From: Anopheles merus
Taxonomy: Eukaryota; Arthropoda; Insecta; Diptera; Culicidae
NCBI RefSeq assembly: GCF_017562075.2
Contig: NC_054082.1
Span: 49,532,037-49,596,036 of the forward strand
Direction: 5' to 3'
Length of the DNA stretch: 64,000 bases
Shown: in pieces, positions 10,830-22,300 of the stretch
Layout of the letters: each line of letters starts with the position of its first letter
Numbering within the stretch: position 1 is the stretch's first letter
The notes under the pieces: generated by a model
What the model was told of the DNA's origin: nothing
The model's database searches: none
What the model saw: only the letters and a program-made list of their open reading frames with translations
Program-made: the position numbers and the translations under genes

Positions 10830-11646
10830 TGGGATACCCAACTCGCTTGGAGGAGAGCTTTCTCATTTCCTCTGTACTGTTGTATGGTTTCGCATTGAAG
10901 TTATGCATCGCTAGAACTAGAACGGCGATACGATTGTTTAATTACTAAACTCCAACGGAAACCACCAGTACTGAAGCAAGTGAGAATTGAGTTATGGTCG
11001 TTGGTGTTGATACCCACGTATCTGACCACACGACCATTCACATAGATTTTTGCTCAGAAAGTTATAAGGCTATATAGGTCATGATAAGATGAAACTTGTC
11101 GAAACACATTGCAAGAACAGGATAGCAATATAATGATGAGTTGTAATACGCCATCTATTGATCAAACCAATGAAGCTGTGGAGCTTTCATTTTTTTATAT
11201 GGATATTAAATTTTCCAGTCGTTTAAGCTTAATCTGTGGCGCTTGGGTATTTTCCTATTGGAATCGAAACATAGCACTGAATGTTATTGTAAAGGAAAGA
11301 GGTGCTTCTAGTGAACTTGATTTTGGTTCTAATATTTAACAAAATGATCTGATATGTTATGTTGCATATATGCTTTAATTGATTTTATATAATTTTCATA
11401 AATCCACCTGTAATGGTATTTGGTATTCCCTCACATTTTTCAAATTTCCAAAGTCATCCAGTTGAAATATTTCATTCTCTAATTAGAAATATATCAAACG
11501 GAATTTTAAATATTTCAATACACCACACGCTCCTTACCACACAGAGATACCTTCCCAATACGGTGACCGTAATGTTTGCGGGTAGCTAATCGTGAAGAAT
11601 CTAGCAAACTTTCAACCAATAAACGATTCATACAATATGTATAATT

Positions 11647-13311
11647 TCATTGCAGAATCTTGGGATTTGCCACACGAAACACGTGCGGTACCATGTCGGC
11701 CAGCGTTCGGAACAGCTCCTCGGATATATCGTGCGGCAGCAGCAGTTGCAAAGTGTTGAGCTCTGCCCCACCCCAACTGGCTGACTCGATCATAAACCCT
11801 TTGGCGCATTTAAACACCAACTCCGCTCGCCTAATGCACCAGCTAACGGTCATATCCTGCAAGAGTTAGACGGAATCGATAAGTTTAACACACACACCCC
11901 AGAATCAGTAAATTCCCCACACTCCTTTACTCACCTCGGACATTTCGTGCCGCAGCAAAGCGGGAATGGTCAGCGTGGTAATGTCGTGCCTGCTGGCAAT
12001 TTTCAATATATTGCGCAGACCCAGTATCACCGGATGGCGGGAATTGATTTCGCTCGGGCTCTGGAACGTCTCGTCCGATATCAGATGAAAGATCACGTGC
12101 GAGTGTGACAGATTCGAGTGGCGTGTGATGAATGCATCGCCCGGTTTCACCGTCACCACCGTGCGATCCGGTCGCCGTCCGGCTGCGGCTGCCAGACTCT
12201 GCGCACCGCCGGCTTCAACCGCATGACCGTGCTGAAGGTTGCGCAAGTCCTCCTGTATCTTCTCGATCTGCCGATCGATCTGCTCGAAATGGAACTCCGT
12301 CGACATGTTCGCGTTGCGCCGGATTTCTCGATCCGGCGTTATCGTACCGGACGGCGTCAGCACCACGATGCCGCACAGCGAGCTCGAGTACAGTCCGAGC
12401 GCCACGTTCGGTCCCCCGAACGAGGCGTCACCGTACAGCGGGCTGCAGAGGTCCGCCACTCGCGTGCTGAGAATGCGTATGTTGTGCATGTGCTTCAGCT
12501 GCGACCCCAGATGGATGGTGAAGCTTTCCTCCATCGAGGGTGCCTGCGTGGATATCATCGACCACCGATTGCCAATCTGCGTCGGGCTTTCGGACTGGCC
12601 GAGGAAGCTTTCATCCACGTGCTGCGTCACCCAGTTCCGGTACTCGTGCTTCTGGTGCCCCCGCGTCGATTCCAGCTCCGATTCGCACTGCTTGCGGATC
12701 ATGTTCTGCATCCCGTACTGCTTCGCCAGCATGTGATTGATGTTTTCCGGCGTAATCGATATGTCGAGCAGCTTAATCTTCGACTCTATCTCCTCCTGGT
12801 GCAGCGTGTTCATCGTGGTAATTTGCTGCGTCATCTGCGTGGCCAGGCTCGCGATCGTGCGAGCGTACTCCCGCTCCTTCGCCAGTATCTCCGGCAGCAG
12901 CGACGAGTGGACCAGCTGATGGTAGCTCTGCGCAAAGATCTCCTCGTCCGTCGGGCCGACGCGATCTGCAAACTCCAGTATTTCCTCGCGGTACAGCTTC
13001 TCCGTGTCGAGCGCCAGGCCGTCCACGTCGGGCGACCCGTGGCGAAACTTGTCCAGCAGCAGCTCGTCCCGCTCATCGTAGAAGCTTTGATTTTCTCGCT
13101 CGACAAATGCTTGCAGCGTCGGCAGCAGCTCCCGGTCCGCCTTCAGAAACTTCATGATTGGATCCATCCGCACGGCCACGATCTGGTGGCTCAGCTCGGC
13201 CACGCTGCCCTTGTACGGTATCTCGATTGCGTACACCAGCTTGGCCGGCTTATCGTCCACGTTCGTGTACTCATAGTGAAAGTCCACCACTTTGCTCGGT
13301 TCCAGCTCCAT
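11647..13311 (-). CDS. FERRY3: FERRY3 / C12orf4 orthologue (DUF2362)
   Basis: In mammals C12orf4 is subunit 3 of the FERRY complex, a Rab5 effector that tethers mRNAs to early endosomes. Exons are 13311..11935 and 11856..11647 (528 aa; human 552). The donor is GAG|GTGAGT and the acceptor TTGCAG|GAT. The junction gives EMSE-DMTVSWCIRRAELVFKC, which matches the human protein around its most conserved segment. Other landmarks are EESFTIHLGSQLKHMHN, ITRHSNLSHSHVIFHL and GLRNILKIASRHDITTLTIP. The middle (residues about 120-230) is charged and looks coiled-coil. The start ATG at 13311 lines up with the human N-terminal beta region. The gene stands head to head with Got1, 1.25 kb away, with a MITE between. 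The stop is TGA at 11647-11649. Confidence 0.92.
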
Positions 13312-13531
13312 CGACAGGCTGCCCCCTTTTCTGCGTTTGCTACGCCTACTGTACTGCTGCCGTGCTTGGTGGGCCTTTGTTTACGTTTCACACCCGGATG
13401 ACGTTTGCCAGGGCTGATGTGAAAGCTGTGCCGCTTATCAGCCACACAGGGTTGGGGTTTGTTGGAGAATATTTAATAAAATGCAGTTTTCCTCACAATA
13501 ATACGAAAATGTTAATCAATTCCTTCTCTAA

Positions 13532-13883
13532 CCGCGCGGCTACGTGAGGTGAAATATACAGCGAAATGAACTATTTGACAGGTGAAATATCTGACAGGTA
13601 TAGCTAAAGGGTTGGGGGAGACACAACATCCGCTTTCGAAATTCTATTTAAAATAATATCTTCTCAAGCAGAACATTCCCTAATTGGAAGAAATTATTAA
13701 CTGTTGACTGAAAATTAACGAAGTACTCTATATTGAAGCTATTTAATGGATTTAATTACGATTTTGTGCACGTTATTTGTTTACATTGCACATCAGCTGG
13801 TTGCTGTGATGCTTTATCCGTCAGATATTTCACCTGTCAAATAGTTCATTTCGCTGTATATTTCACCTCATGTAGCCGCGCGG
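13532..13883. mobile_element. MITE with 64-bp terminal inverted repeats and TAA target-site duplication
   Basis: The left arm 13532-13595 and the right arm 13820-13883 are reverse complements with one mismatch in 64 bp, starting CCGCGCGGCTAC. The element is flanked by TAA at 13529-13531 and 13884-13886. Its interior of about 220 bp has no coding capacity. A 3-bp TWA duplication and long inverted repeats fit a PIF/Harbinger-type non-autonomous element; the family call is an inference. Confidence 0.88.
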
Positions 13884-14412
13884 TAACACTTTGAGAGGAT
13901 CGAAGTATGCGAAAAAAAGATAAAAGCGCTCAATATAGTTTTCACTCTTTGTGGCTGTGTTTGCTCCTGCACACAATGTTGTTATCGCTCCACGTGCCTG
14001 TGTGTTGGTGTTGCTATTGAACGCGTTTGCTCTCGGTTTAGCAAACGCTCTAGCAACATCAATACGCCGGCCAAAACACACGGAGAGGCAAGCAATGGAC
14101 ATTTGTGAGAAAATCTCCGGGTTTTTTTTCGCATGCAGAAAATGCGGCTGCAAAACGAAGAGAGCCGGCTTGTGGCAAGAGGCGCAATGCTTACACGCCC
14201 TTACATGTGTGCTTGTATCCCCCCCCCCTTCCCTCACACACACGGTCTCGGACCCACTCGACACGGATGGAGCGGTGGAGCGGCACACAGCACAGTTACA
14301 CAATTGCGAACGGAAGAGCAAAAGGGTCGGACGAGAAAGTGCAAAAAGCGAAACACGACTGCCAACATAGGACCGCCGAGTTTTCGCTTTGGGACAGACA
14401 ACCCCGGTTCAT

Positions 14413-14418
14413 TCAGTT
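14413..14418 (+). promoter_or_regulatory. Initiator-like TCAGTT upstream of Got1
   Basis: It matches the arthropod Inr consensus TCAKTY and would give a 5'UTR of about 147 nt. No TATA box lies 25-30 bp upstream. Confidence 0.3.
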
Positions 14419-14561
14419 ATCTCCCGTCGACGTTGGTGGTTGGCACGATTCGTCCTCCTCCCTCCCGCCGTGTCCAAAGTGGTGCTTCCAGTAGCTTGTA
14501 AGTGCTTCGCAAGTGTGCAACTACGTTCCAGCAAACACTACCACCACCACCAACTGCAACG

Positions 14562-16408
14562 ATGAGCATCTTCGCCTCGGTCGAGCTGGGCCCTCCCGTG
14601 GAGGTGTTTGCCCTTAATAAGGCCTGCAACGACGACCCCAATCCGAACAAGGTTAATCTTGGCGTAGGAGGTAAGTGATGTTGCGCTAGGTCGCACCCGT
14701 TGCATCAGGCAGCACCACCCGCCCCACTCCCCCGATCTCGTGCCGAGACCGTGAGCGCTGTCAAGGTCAACCGAGGTCATGTCAGGTTTGAAATAAATGG
14801 CTAATTTTGCGTACGCCTCGTAGCTGTGCGCGTTTTTTTGCGCGTTTTTGTGCCCCGTTAGGGGTAGAATGCTTACGCAAACCGGACGGCTTCCTTCATC
14901 ATCATGCTGAGGATGGAAATAGAGGAGCGAAGCACCTGCGCGCGTACATAACATTATGGGGTGATGGCAAGAGTGCCAGAATATTGGAGCCAATCGTTAT
15001 CAAAGCAATCGAGGCAATCGTCTGTCAACACCGTTCGACTGGGGGGATTCAATTGTTGTTTCTATGCTGCATACCTACACTCACACACTCTCATTGCGGT
15101 AACTAACCCTCCCCTCACCCCCTTCCTCCCACACTTCTTCGTTTGCAGCCTATCGCACGAACGAGGGCAAACCCTGGATTCTGCCGGTGGTGAAGAAGGC
15201 CGAGGCCGCTATCGTCGCCGATGGATCGCTCAACCACGAGTACCTGCCGGTGCTCGGTATGGACAGTATCACGAATGCGGCCAGCACGCTGCTGCTGGGC
15301 GACGGTAGCGAGGCGCTCGCGAGCAAGCGGGCGTTCGGCGTACAGTGCCTATCCGGTACCGGGGCCCTCCGGCTGGGGGCCGAATTTTTGGCCCGCATAC
15401 TGCACCGCACCGTCTTCTACTACTCCGACCCGACGTGGGAAAACCACCACAAGGTGTTCCTGTACGCGGGCTTCACGGAGCCGCGCACCTACCGGTACTG
15501 GCACCAGGAGACGCGGGCCATCGACTTTGCCGGCATGCTGGAGGATCTGGAGCAGGCGCCCGAGGGGGCGGTCGTTATTCTGCACGCTTGCGCCCACAAC
15601 CCGACCGGCATCGATCCGACCGAGGACCAGTGGAAGCAGATCGCGGACGTGTGCGAGAAGCGCAAGCTGTTCCCGTTCTTCGACTCCGCCTACCAGGGCT
15701 TTGCGAGCGGCGACCCGAACAAGGACGCGTTCGCCGTGCGCTACTTCGTGAGCCGCGGATTTGAGCTGTTCTGTGCGCAAAGCTTTGCCAAGAATTTTGG
15801 CCTCTACAGTAAGCAACTACCGCAGCACTACACCATCTACAGTGCCGTTCACAATATACGCTTGTTGTACAATTACAGACGAACGTATCGGTAATTTGAC
15901 GGTCGTGCAAAAGGAGGCCAGCACCAGTGCGGCCGTCGCGTCGCAGATCACGCTGCTCGTGCGCGGCATGTACTCGAACCCGCCCGCCTTCGGTAGCCGC
16001 ATCGTGAGCCGCGTGCTGAACGACACGGAGCTACGCAGCGAGTGGATGGAGTGCATTAAGACGATGAGCTCGCGCATCATCACCATGCGCAAGGCGCTGT
16101 ACGATGAGCTGGTGGCGCTGAAGACGCCCGGCACCTGGGAACACATTACCAACCAGATCGGCATGTTCTCCTACACCGGACTGAATGGTAAGCGTCTTTA
16201 ATGATCTTGCTCGTGGAAGGCACTTGTTTTTTTACCCCCTCCCCGCCGCCTACTTTGTGTTTCTTTTGCAGAGAAACAGGTCCAGATACTGATGAAGGAG
16301 TTTAGCATCTACCTGCTGAAAACGGGACGCATCAGCATGTGCGGGCTCAACGAGAGCAATGTGGCGTACGTGGCCAAGGCTATCCATGCCGCAGTGACCA
16401 GGGAATAG
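14562..16408 (+). CDS. Got1: Aspartate aminotransferase, cytosolic (EC 2.6.1.1)
   Basis: A PLP enzyme that interconverts aspartate + 2-oxoglutarate and oxaloacetate + glutamate; the cytosolic arm of the malate-aspartate shuttle. Exons are 14562-14670, 15149-15808, 15879-16187 and 16272-16408, giving 404 aa (human GOT1 413). Junctions restore GVGAYRTNEGKPW, GLYNERIGNLTV and GLNEKQVQILM. The Schiff-base lysine is Lys251 in SFAKNFGLY. The PLP- and substrate-binding segments HACAHNPTG, FDSAYQGF and the C-terminal ISMCGLNESN are all present. There is no mitochondrial presequence (it starts MSIFASVELGPP), which argues for the cytosolic form. It is divergent from FERRY3 and tail to tail with RalGAP alpha. 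Confidence 0.96.
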
Positions 16409-19373
16409 TATACAGCCGCGAAATGGTAGCCACGGAGCGAAGGGACGTTAGCTCGGGAGGCCGCAAACGGAAGGCACCCAGCACCCAGTGTAATCCCGCT
16501 CACCCCCCTATAATCTCCCCACAACACTGCTCTGCAACCTGCATCAGCTATCCAGCGATTCACATTTACGCACCAGAAGAAGCCTTTAATTTTGTCACGG
16601 CAGAGTTCGATTCATTTGCACGGGTTGCACATTCACGCTGCGTGAGAAATAGAGATAAACACCACCACATGCCGGTGCGACAGACATAATTTTTTTTTTA
16701 CGAACCACGGCCGTAACGGCTTAGAAGCAACAGTGCAAAGTTTGCGCGCGACACACAGTACAATACAGTTTACAAAACACCAACCACGAACACGGGTCGT
16801 ACGTAGCGATTGTTTTTTATACATCACTTAGCATTGTGTATGTGTTTTCTGTAGTGCGTTAGGGTGGCGTGAAGATATTCCGATCGGTTCATCAAATCGG
16901 TTTAGCATATTGAAGGCAGAATTAGAAAATCGTAGTAATGCTCTATCTCAAACAATGCCCTTAACAACGCAAAGCTGCGCGTTCTTTGCAGCCCCTTAGC
17001 CACATGTATTAGGACAAACGGCATTTTAAGGGTCGGCTTGGCTCGATGAAACAATAAAGAACGATATTCCGGAAACCAAAGCCTCTTTCTCTCTTTTTAC
17101 CACAACCGAACACAACGTAACATTTTGCTTATTTGGTTTGCACTTTATTTTAGAGTCAATTTTGGTTTCAATGCATCCGCGCTAAGCCTAGCGGGTACTT
17201 GCGTGTATGTGTAGCGGGTTGTGTTATGAGCTCTCTTGAACGTGCCAAGTAAGACAGGTCAGGTTAACATTTCTACCACTATTTTGGATTTGTAATTAGT
17301 TATTACATTCGCAACGGGCTTAGCACACAACAGCTTGAAGGAGAAGGAGATTGTAAAGTTGGATTTTTTGTTTCGTTAGCAAAATTGTTCTGTAACTATT
17401 GCATGCGCCTTCTTATTGTTTGTGGTGCACAATGTCGCGGCTAAATGTGTACGTTGTAATAAGCGTGTGCGCGAATGTGCGATTGTTTTTGTTGTTTTCC
17501 TTGTTACAAAAAAACATTTCACCGATCTGCTATCTGCCTCTTTCCTCCTACCCCCTGCCACGCTGCGCTTGCGTGGTTCTACGCAAACGAAGCGTTCGGG
17601 TTGTTTGCTGCCATCGAAATACTGACAATATATGAGCGCAACATTTAACAAATTATCACCTTTCCGCACGAGCAAAAACGCTAATCTTCCCTACCGCTGC
17701 TATTACTCTGCTGCGAATGCTGCTGTATCGTATTGCATCTTGGTTACATATTGTTCTTCTGTTCCGACAGTATCTGCTTGGGGGACTGGCTCTATCTATC
17801 AAATTTTATTTGTCCCTTTTCTTGTAAGGTGTTGCTTAAAAAAATAGCTATACACCTACGCGACGATCAATTCATCAGTACCATCATCAATCACATTCGA
17901 ATGTTTTTTTTGTTCAGCCAAAATTCCGATAAGAAAACAATCAGAAAATAATGTCTATCTACCTTATTTGCGTGATGCTGACGGGATTAGCGCAACTCAT
18001 CGATACTGTTGCATGAGGCAAATGAAAAATAAAGTGATTTTTCCACCATGATTAATAAATCGTACAATTACTATTGCAATTGATGCATGCGCTGGTTTTG
18101 CCACACCCACACAACCTTTTTTTCCACCTGTTCTTTTTGCAATCAAAACCTTTTGAAAACTGTTCAGATCTATGCTGCCGGTTTTTGTTTGCAACCAGCT
18201 TCCGACAAATTCCGACATCAGCAGTCGAAACGGAACCAAAAAAATAGAAAATACACAACACGCAGCAGCCTCCAACGACAACAACAACAACAATATATGT
18301 TAGAGTCACGTTTGCAAAATGATGTGCCCTTTAACGCCTTAGTACAGTTATTACTCGATTCGTTTGATTGCTCTCTATTAACTTAATCCTACAGCGTGTG
18401 ACGTGCGTAACAAAACTCAATACGTTAAATGGAGTGTAAGTGTGTTGAAACGAACAAACAAACAAACAAAAAATGGTAAAAAGACGAATAATATAGCATA
18501 ATAATAAAATAGTAACAAATTAATACCTCACAGTGTACACTAACAATTAATGGACGATTTTCTGAGTGCTGTCTGCATTTCGCGTCCCGTGCACTTCGTT
18601 TGATTTATTACAAACGAGCGTGGGATGCCAAAACATACTTTTTTTCTGTTTGCTGCTTTCTGTTTTAATTCCTTTCCGTGAGCGCTTTCGTTATGCTCAC
18701 ATCCAAGCCTACCCTACCTACCAATGTTTCATTGTTAATATTGTTAATAAATAAATATATAAATGTCTGTGTATACGTTTCTAATAAACAATCTGTGCCT
18801 GTTGCGTGTTTTGTGCACGCATCTTCGCTTGATACGCGCGAACCGCTCCGCCTATCTACGACACCATGTTAAAGCTAAGTATTTGTTGCTTAAACTAATT
18901 TTAATTTCCATTCCCGTCTGCTGTCGTTTTGTAGGGACAGCCTGCTTTACAGCAACGCACGCGTATGCGAACGAAAGTGCCGAAACAGCAAACGAAACAT
19001 CAAACAATAGAAAAGATGGTTTGCGTCAGCCACACTTTTCCATCACAACGCTTCATGTGGCGGATGCTTTGGTTGCTGCCCGCTGTAGCTACTTGCCACA
19101 GAAACAGGCCGTTATTCGGGCCACTATCGTCACATCGTATCGCTGGCTGAGCAGCGGCGCTAGATCAGATGGTAGCAGGCGACCGGTCGTTTCGTCAGGA
19201 TGCTCGCTGTCATTAGGGTCGTCGTTACCGCTCGTGTCACCAGGGTTACTAGTTTTTCTCTCATCTTTGATAGGTAAGATCGGGACGGCGGTGGCTGCTT
19301 CCTTTCCCGGTCGAACCGGTGCCCGGTGCAGCAAAGACAACTCGATCGCGGCAGCCCGAAGCTACCACCAATC
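16409..19373. other. Convergent 3' region Got1/RalGAP alpha
   Basis: This stretch holds the 3'UTR of Got1 (AATAAA at 17053-17058) and then 2.3 kb of AT-rich DNA that probably contains the RalGAP alpha 3'UTR. AATAAA on the minus strand occurs at 18609-18604 and at 17149-17144. The long plus-strand frame at 18763-19485 has no recognisable domain and partly mirrors the last RalGAP alpha exon, so it is not called. Confidence 0.55.
17053..17058 (+). terminator. Got1 poly(A) signal AATAAA
   Basis: The only good signal in the 650 bp after the Got1 stop. A minus-strand AATAAA at 17149-17144 faces it across 85 bp. Confidence 0.6.
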
Positions 19374-22300
19374 TCATTTAATCTTACGTCCCGGCAGGGT
19401 GGGGCTTTCTGGCGGTGTGGATCCTCCTGCCGCACCGACGGGCACACTCATGCCCGTGGAGACAGTCGACATACCTGCACCATAGATACTGCCACTCGAG
19501 GCCATCGGTCCGCCAGCGGCAGCGATGCTATGCTGGTTGACTTTACCCTTCGGTACCGCCTTGAACGGGTGGTGCAGTTTGCGCAGCGGTCGGGGAGACG
19601 GTTGGTCCAGCGATACCGAGGCAAGCGTTTGCTGCGTTACCTCGCGGGCCGTAGCAACCATTTCCGGATGGTGTATCCACGCTGCAAAGCATGAGGGAGG
19701 AGGGGAAGGGGAGTGGAGGGGAATGAAATTAGTCCCATTCGCAAAGACTGATATTCCCCAATCACGCGTAAAACCCACTTTTCGATGGTCCACGGCTGTG
19801 ATGGTCGATTAGCGCGGCCGCCAGCGGCGCCGCTGCATTCGTGCCAGAGGTGATCGACGACCCTGCTGCTGCCGCTGATGCTCCACCACCGGTCCCGCCA
19901 CCGAACTTGCCACCGGTTTGGGGCGCAATCGGACAGAAGATGCGAGCGGTAAAGTCTTCGAACGTACTGTTCTCCCGATGACGTAATGCAACCGTATCGA
20001 TCGACCGGTTACGCTCCTCGTAACTAAAAGAAAACACACACAAACGCACGATACAGTGAAAGGCTTGTCGCTTTACATCCTCACCAGCCCCAGAAGGGTA
20101 CTTACTACTGCTGGTACAGCGGCAGGGAACTTCGCTTCGCTCGGCTTGCATTGATCGCGGATGCACGCACCAGACTGGCCAAACAGGCACCCCCAACGAC
20201 CATCTCGTCCGACAGCGGACCAAACCACGGCACCTCCGGCTTTTTGTTGACCGTCACCCGAAACAGCCCACTCTTCAGCGGATAGATGACGATCAGCACG
20301 TCGCAAAACTCGGTCGGCAAAATGTCGCGCCGGTAGTCGCGGTTGTGTTCGCTCCACACGATGTGCACCTCGTCGTTGCCGAGGTGGCGCGTTTTGTTCA
20401 GTATTGCTTCCGGCGTGTCGGACGGCATGCGGGTGGACACGTGATAGATTACCTCCAGAAACGGCGTGGCGTAGTAGGGCGCGGTCTGACCGCAGCCCTG
20501 CCTCGGCAGCCCGCCAAGGAAGCCGTTGTGCGACTCCAGCTCCACCTCCCAGCCGAGCGCGGACACGAACATCTCGTAAGTACTGCTGCCACAGGCATTG
20601 CGCAGAATGCTGCCCTTGTCCTCCTGCCCGTTCGCCACGTAAATCACAGCCATCTTGTGCGTTTCGCGGCACTTTTGATTATCGAGATTGCGCAGCTCGC
20701 GCAGCAGCTTGTCGGTACGCTGGAGCAGGTGGGTCCGCTTGCGCCGTTCCCAGCCGGCGAGACCGAGCTGGTTGAACAGGATGCGCCCGAGTTGGAATGG
20801 TTTCGTTGCAGCATCGTTACGATCCAGCTGCTGTTGCTGTTGTTGTTGTTGGGTTTGCATTGTGTTGGCCGCTCTTGCGATGGTGCCCGTCCCGGCGTCA
20901 TCCGAGTAGGATTGGCCCGGCGAATAGCTACCATAGCCGCTGCTGCTCACAAGCGTCGGGTAGGAGGAGGTTCCACTTGGCAGCGAGCGATCCACGCCCG
21001 GCTGGCCAGTGGTTCCTGCATTTTGGCGAGCAACTGCCTCGGCTTCGATCGTGCGCTGATTCAGAATGATGGAAATAGTCTGCCCTTCAAGGGCCGCTCC
21101 CAGCGGGCTTGGCCCGGCCGTGTTTAGCGGTACCTCGGAGCTGTCCAAGCATTCCGGGCTGGTGTAGCCAATGTATTGTAAAAGCTGTAAAAGTGAGATC
21201 ACGATTGAATGATTATTAAAATGATTTGCTATATATAACTACCATCACTGCTTTGGCATCGCCAATTTCACTTACATCATCCAGTTGGTCCAAATCGGGT
21301 GCTAAATCCTTGGCAACTGGTAGCTGATGGACCGGCCGGTGCCGTAGCGTGTGCCGCGGACCGTGTGACATTGGCAGCCCGATAGCGGTGGACATGAGTG
21401 GATCGATCGAAGCGCTACCACTAGCGAAATGTCTTGCTGTAACGCCGCCGGCTCCAGCCAGCTGACCAGACCCGGCCGACACAGTGGCAAAGGCGTAGTG
21501 GCGCGAAACCGGCGCAGCGTTTTGGAATGTTGCGTTTCGGTCGGTATCATTCGAGCCCGCTGATAGCGCAGGTTCCTGGTACAGTATCGAGGCATCCCAG
21601 CACGCTTTTCCGTTCAGATCGCGAAGCAGTAGCCGCACCTGGCGATTGGCAGTCAGTAAACCCGCCGTTGCACCGCCTCCCGGCAGCTTCAGGGCGGGCA
21701 GCTCAATGAAGCTGGCCACCAGCTCTGGACTCAGCATAAGCAGCTGCAGGTTGGGAGACGCCAGCACATGCTCCATCGCATCAACACGAGCGCCCGCGAT
21801 GGAATTTTCCCGCTGCAGCATCGCAACGGACGGAGCCGCGCCACCACCGCCCGGATGAACCGGGACCGCAGCGCCCGTTGCGCTCATCAGGTCGTCCTGC
21901 TCATCGACCAACGAGCTGAGCCGCGTGGCGCCGATGCCCATCGGGAAGTGGCCGAGATTGGTGATCAGATGCATCGCCACCGTTTTGGCGCACAAGCGAA
22001 TCGCCGACTGGCAGCTGGCAATTGTTTCGGCGGTTTGATACCCGCCCGCTTCCCCGATACCACCCGGGCCACTTTCCCGCACGTCATCCACCACGATGGT
22101 CGAGTCAAAGTCCTCGTCGGTCGTGAAGAGCTTAATGCGCTCGCCATTCTGCAGCCCGGTAGCTATTTTGTACAGGATGCGAAACACGATCAGTATGAGC
22201 GGTTCCGTCGAGTCGTGATGCTTTGGTTGCTGCAGCGTGCGCACCGAGAAGGACATGCACAGCTCGCCCAGCGTCAGCAGCAGCGAGGTCAGCACCGTCT

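Larger units (their letters stand above)
6036..11646. other. Gene-poor stretch, 5.6 kb
   Basis: The left part (6.0-8.3 kb) is GC-rich and probably holds the 5'UTR exon(s) and promoter of the ZAD gene. The right part is AT-rich. It holds a (CA)n tract, a 13-G run at 10107-10119, a 16-bp direct repeat near 9.8 kb, an array of CTAAACG units near 10.7 kb and two CTCF-like motifs. Open frames of 60-145 codons occur, but none has a recognisable domain or joins with another, so no gene is called. Confidence 0.6.
13312..14561. other. Divergent promoter region FERRY3/Got1
   Basis: This must hold the promoters and 5'UTRs of both genes. It contains the MITE at 13532-13883 and an initiator-like TCAGTT ahead of Got1. 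I see no coding region. Confidence 0.6.

Noticed and set aside
12118..13401. 427-codon plus-strand open frame opposite FERRY3
   Set aside because: It is the antisense shadow of a conserved minus-strand exon; its translation is Arg/His/Leu-rich without any domain.
18763..19485. 240-codon plus-strand frame opposite the RalGAP alpha 3' end
   Set aside because: No domain; partly antisense to the last coding exon and partly AT-rich 3'UTR.
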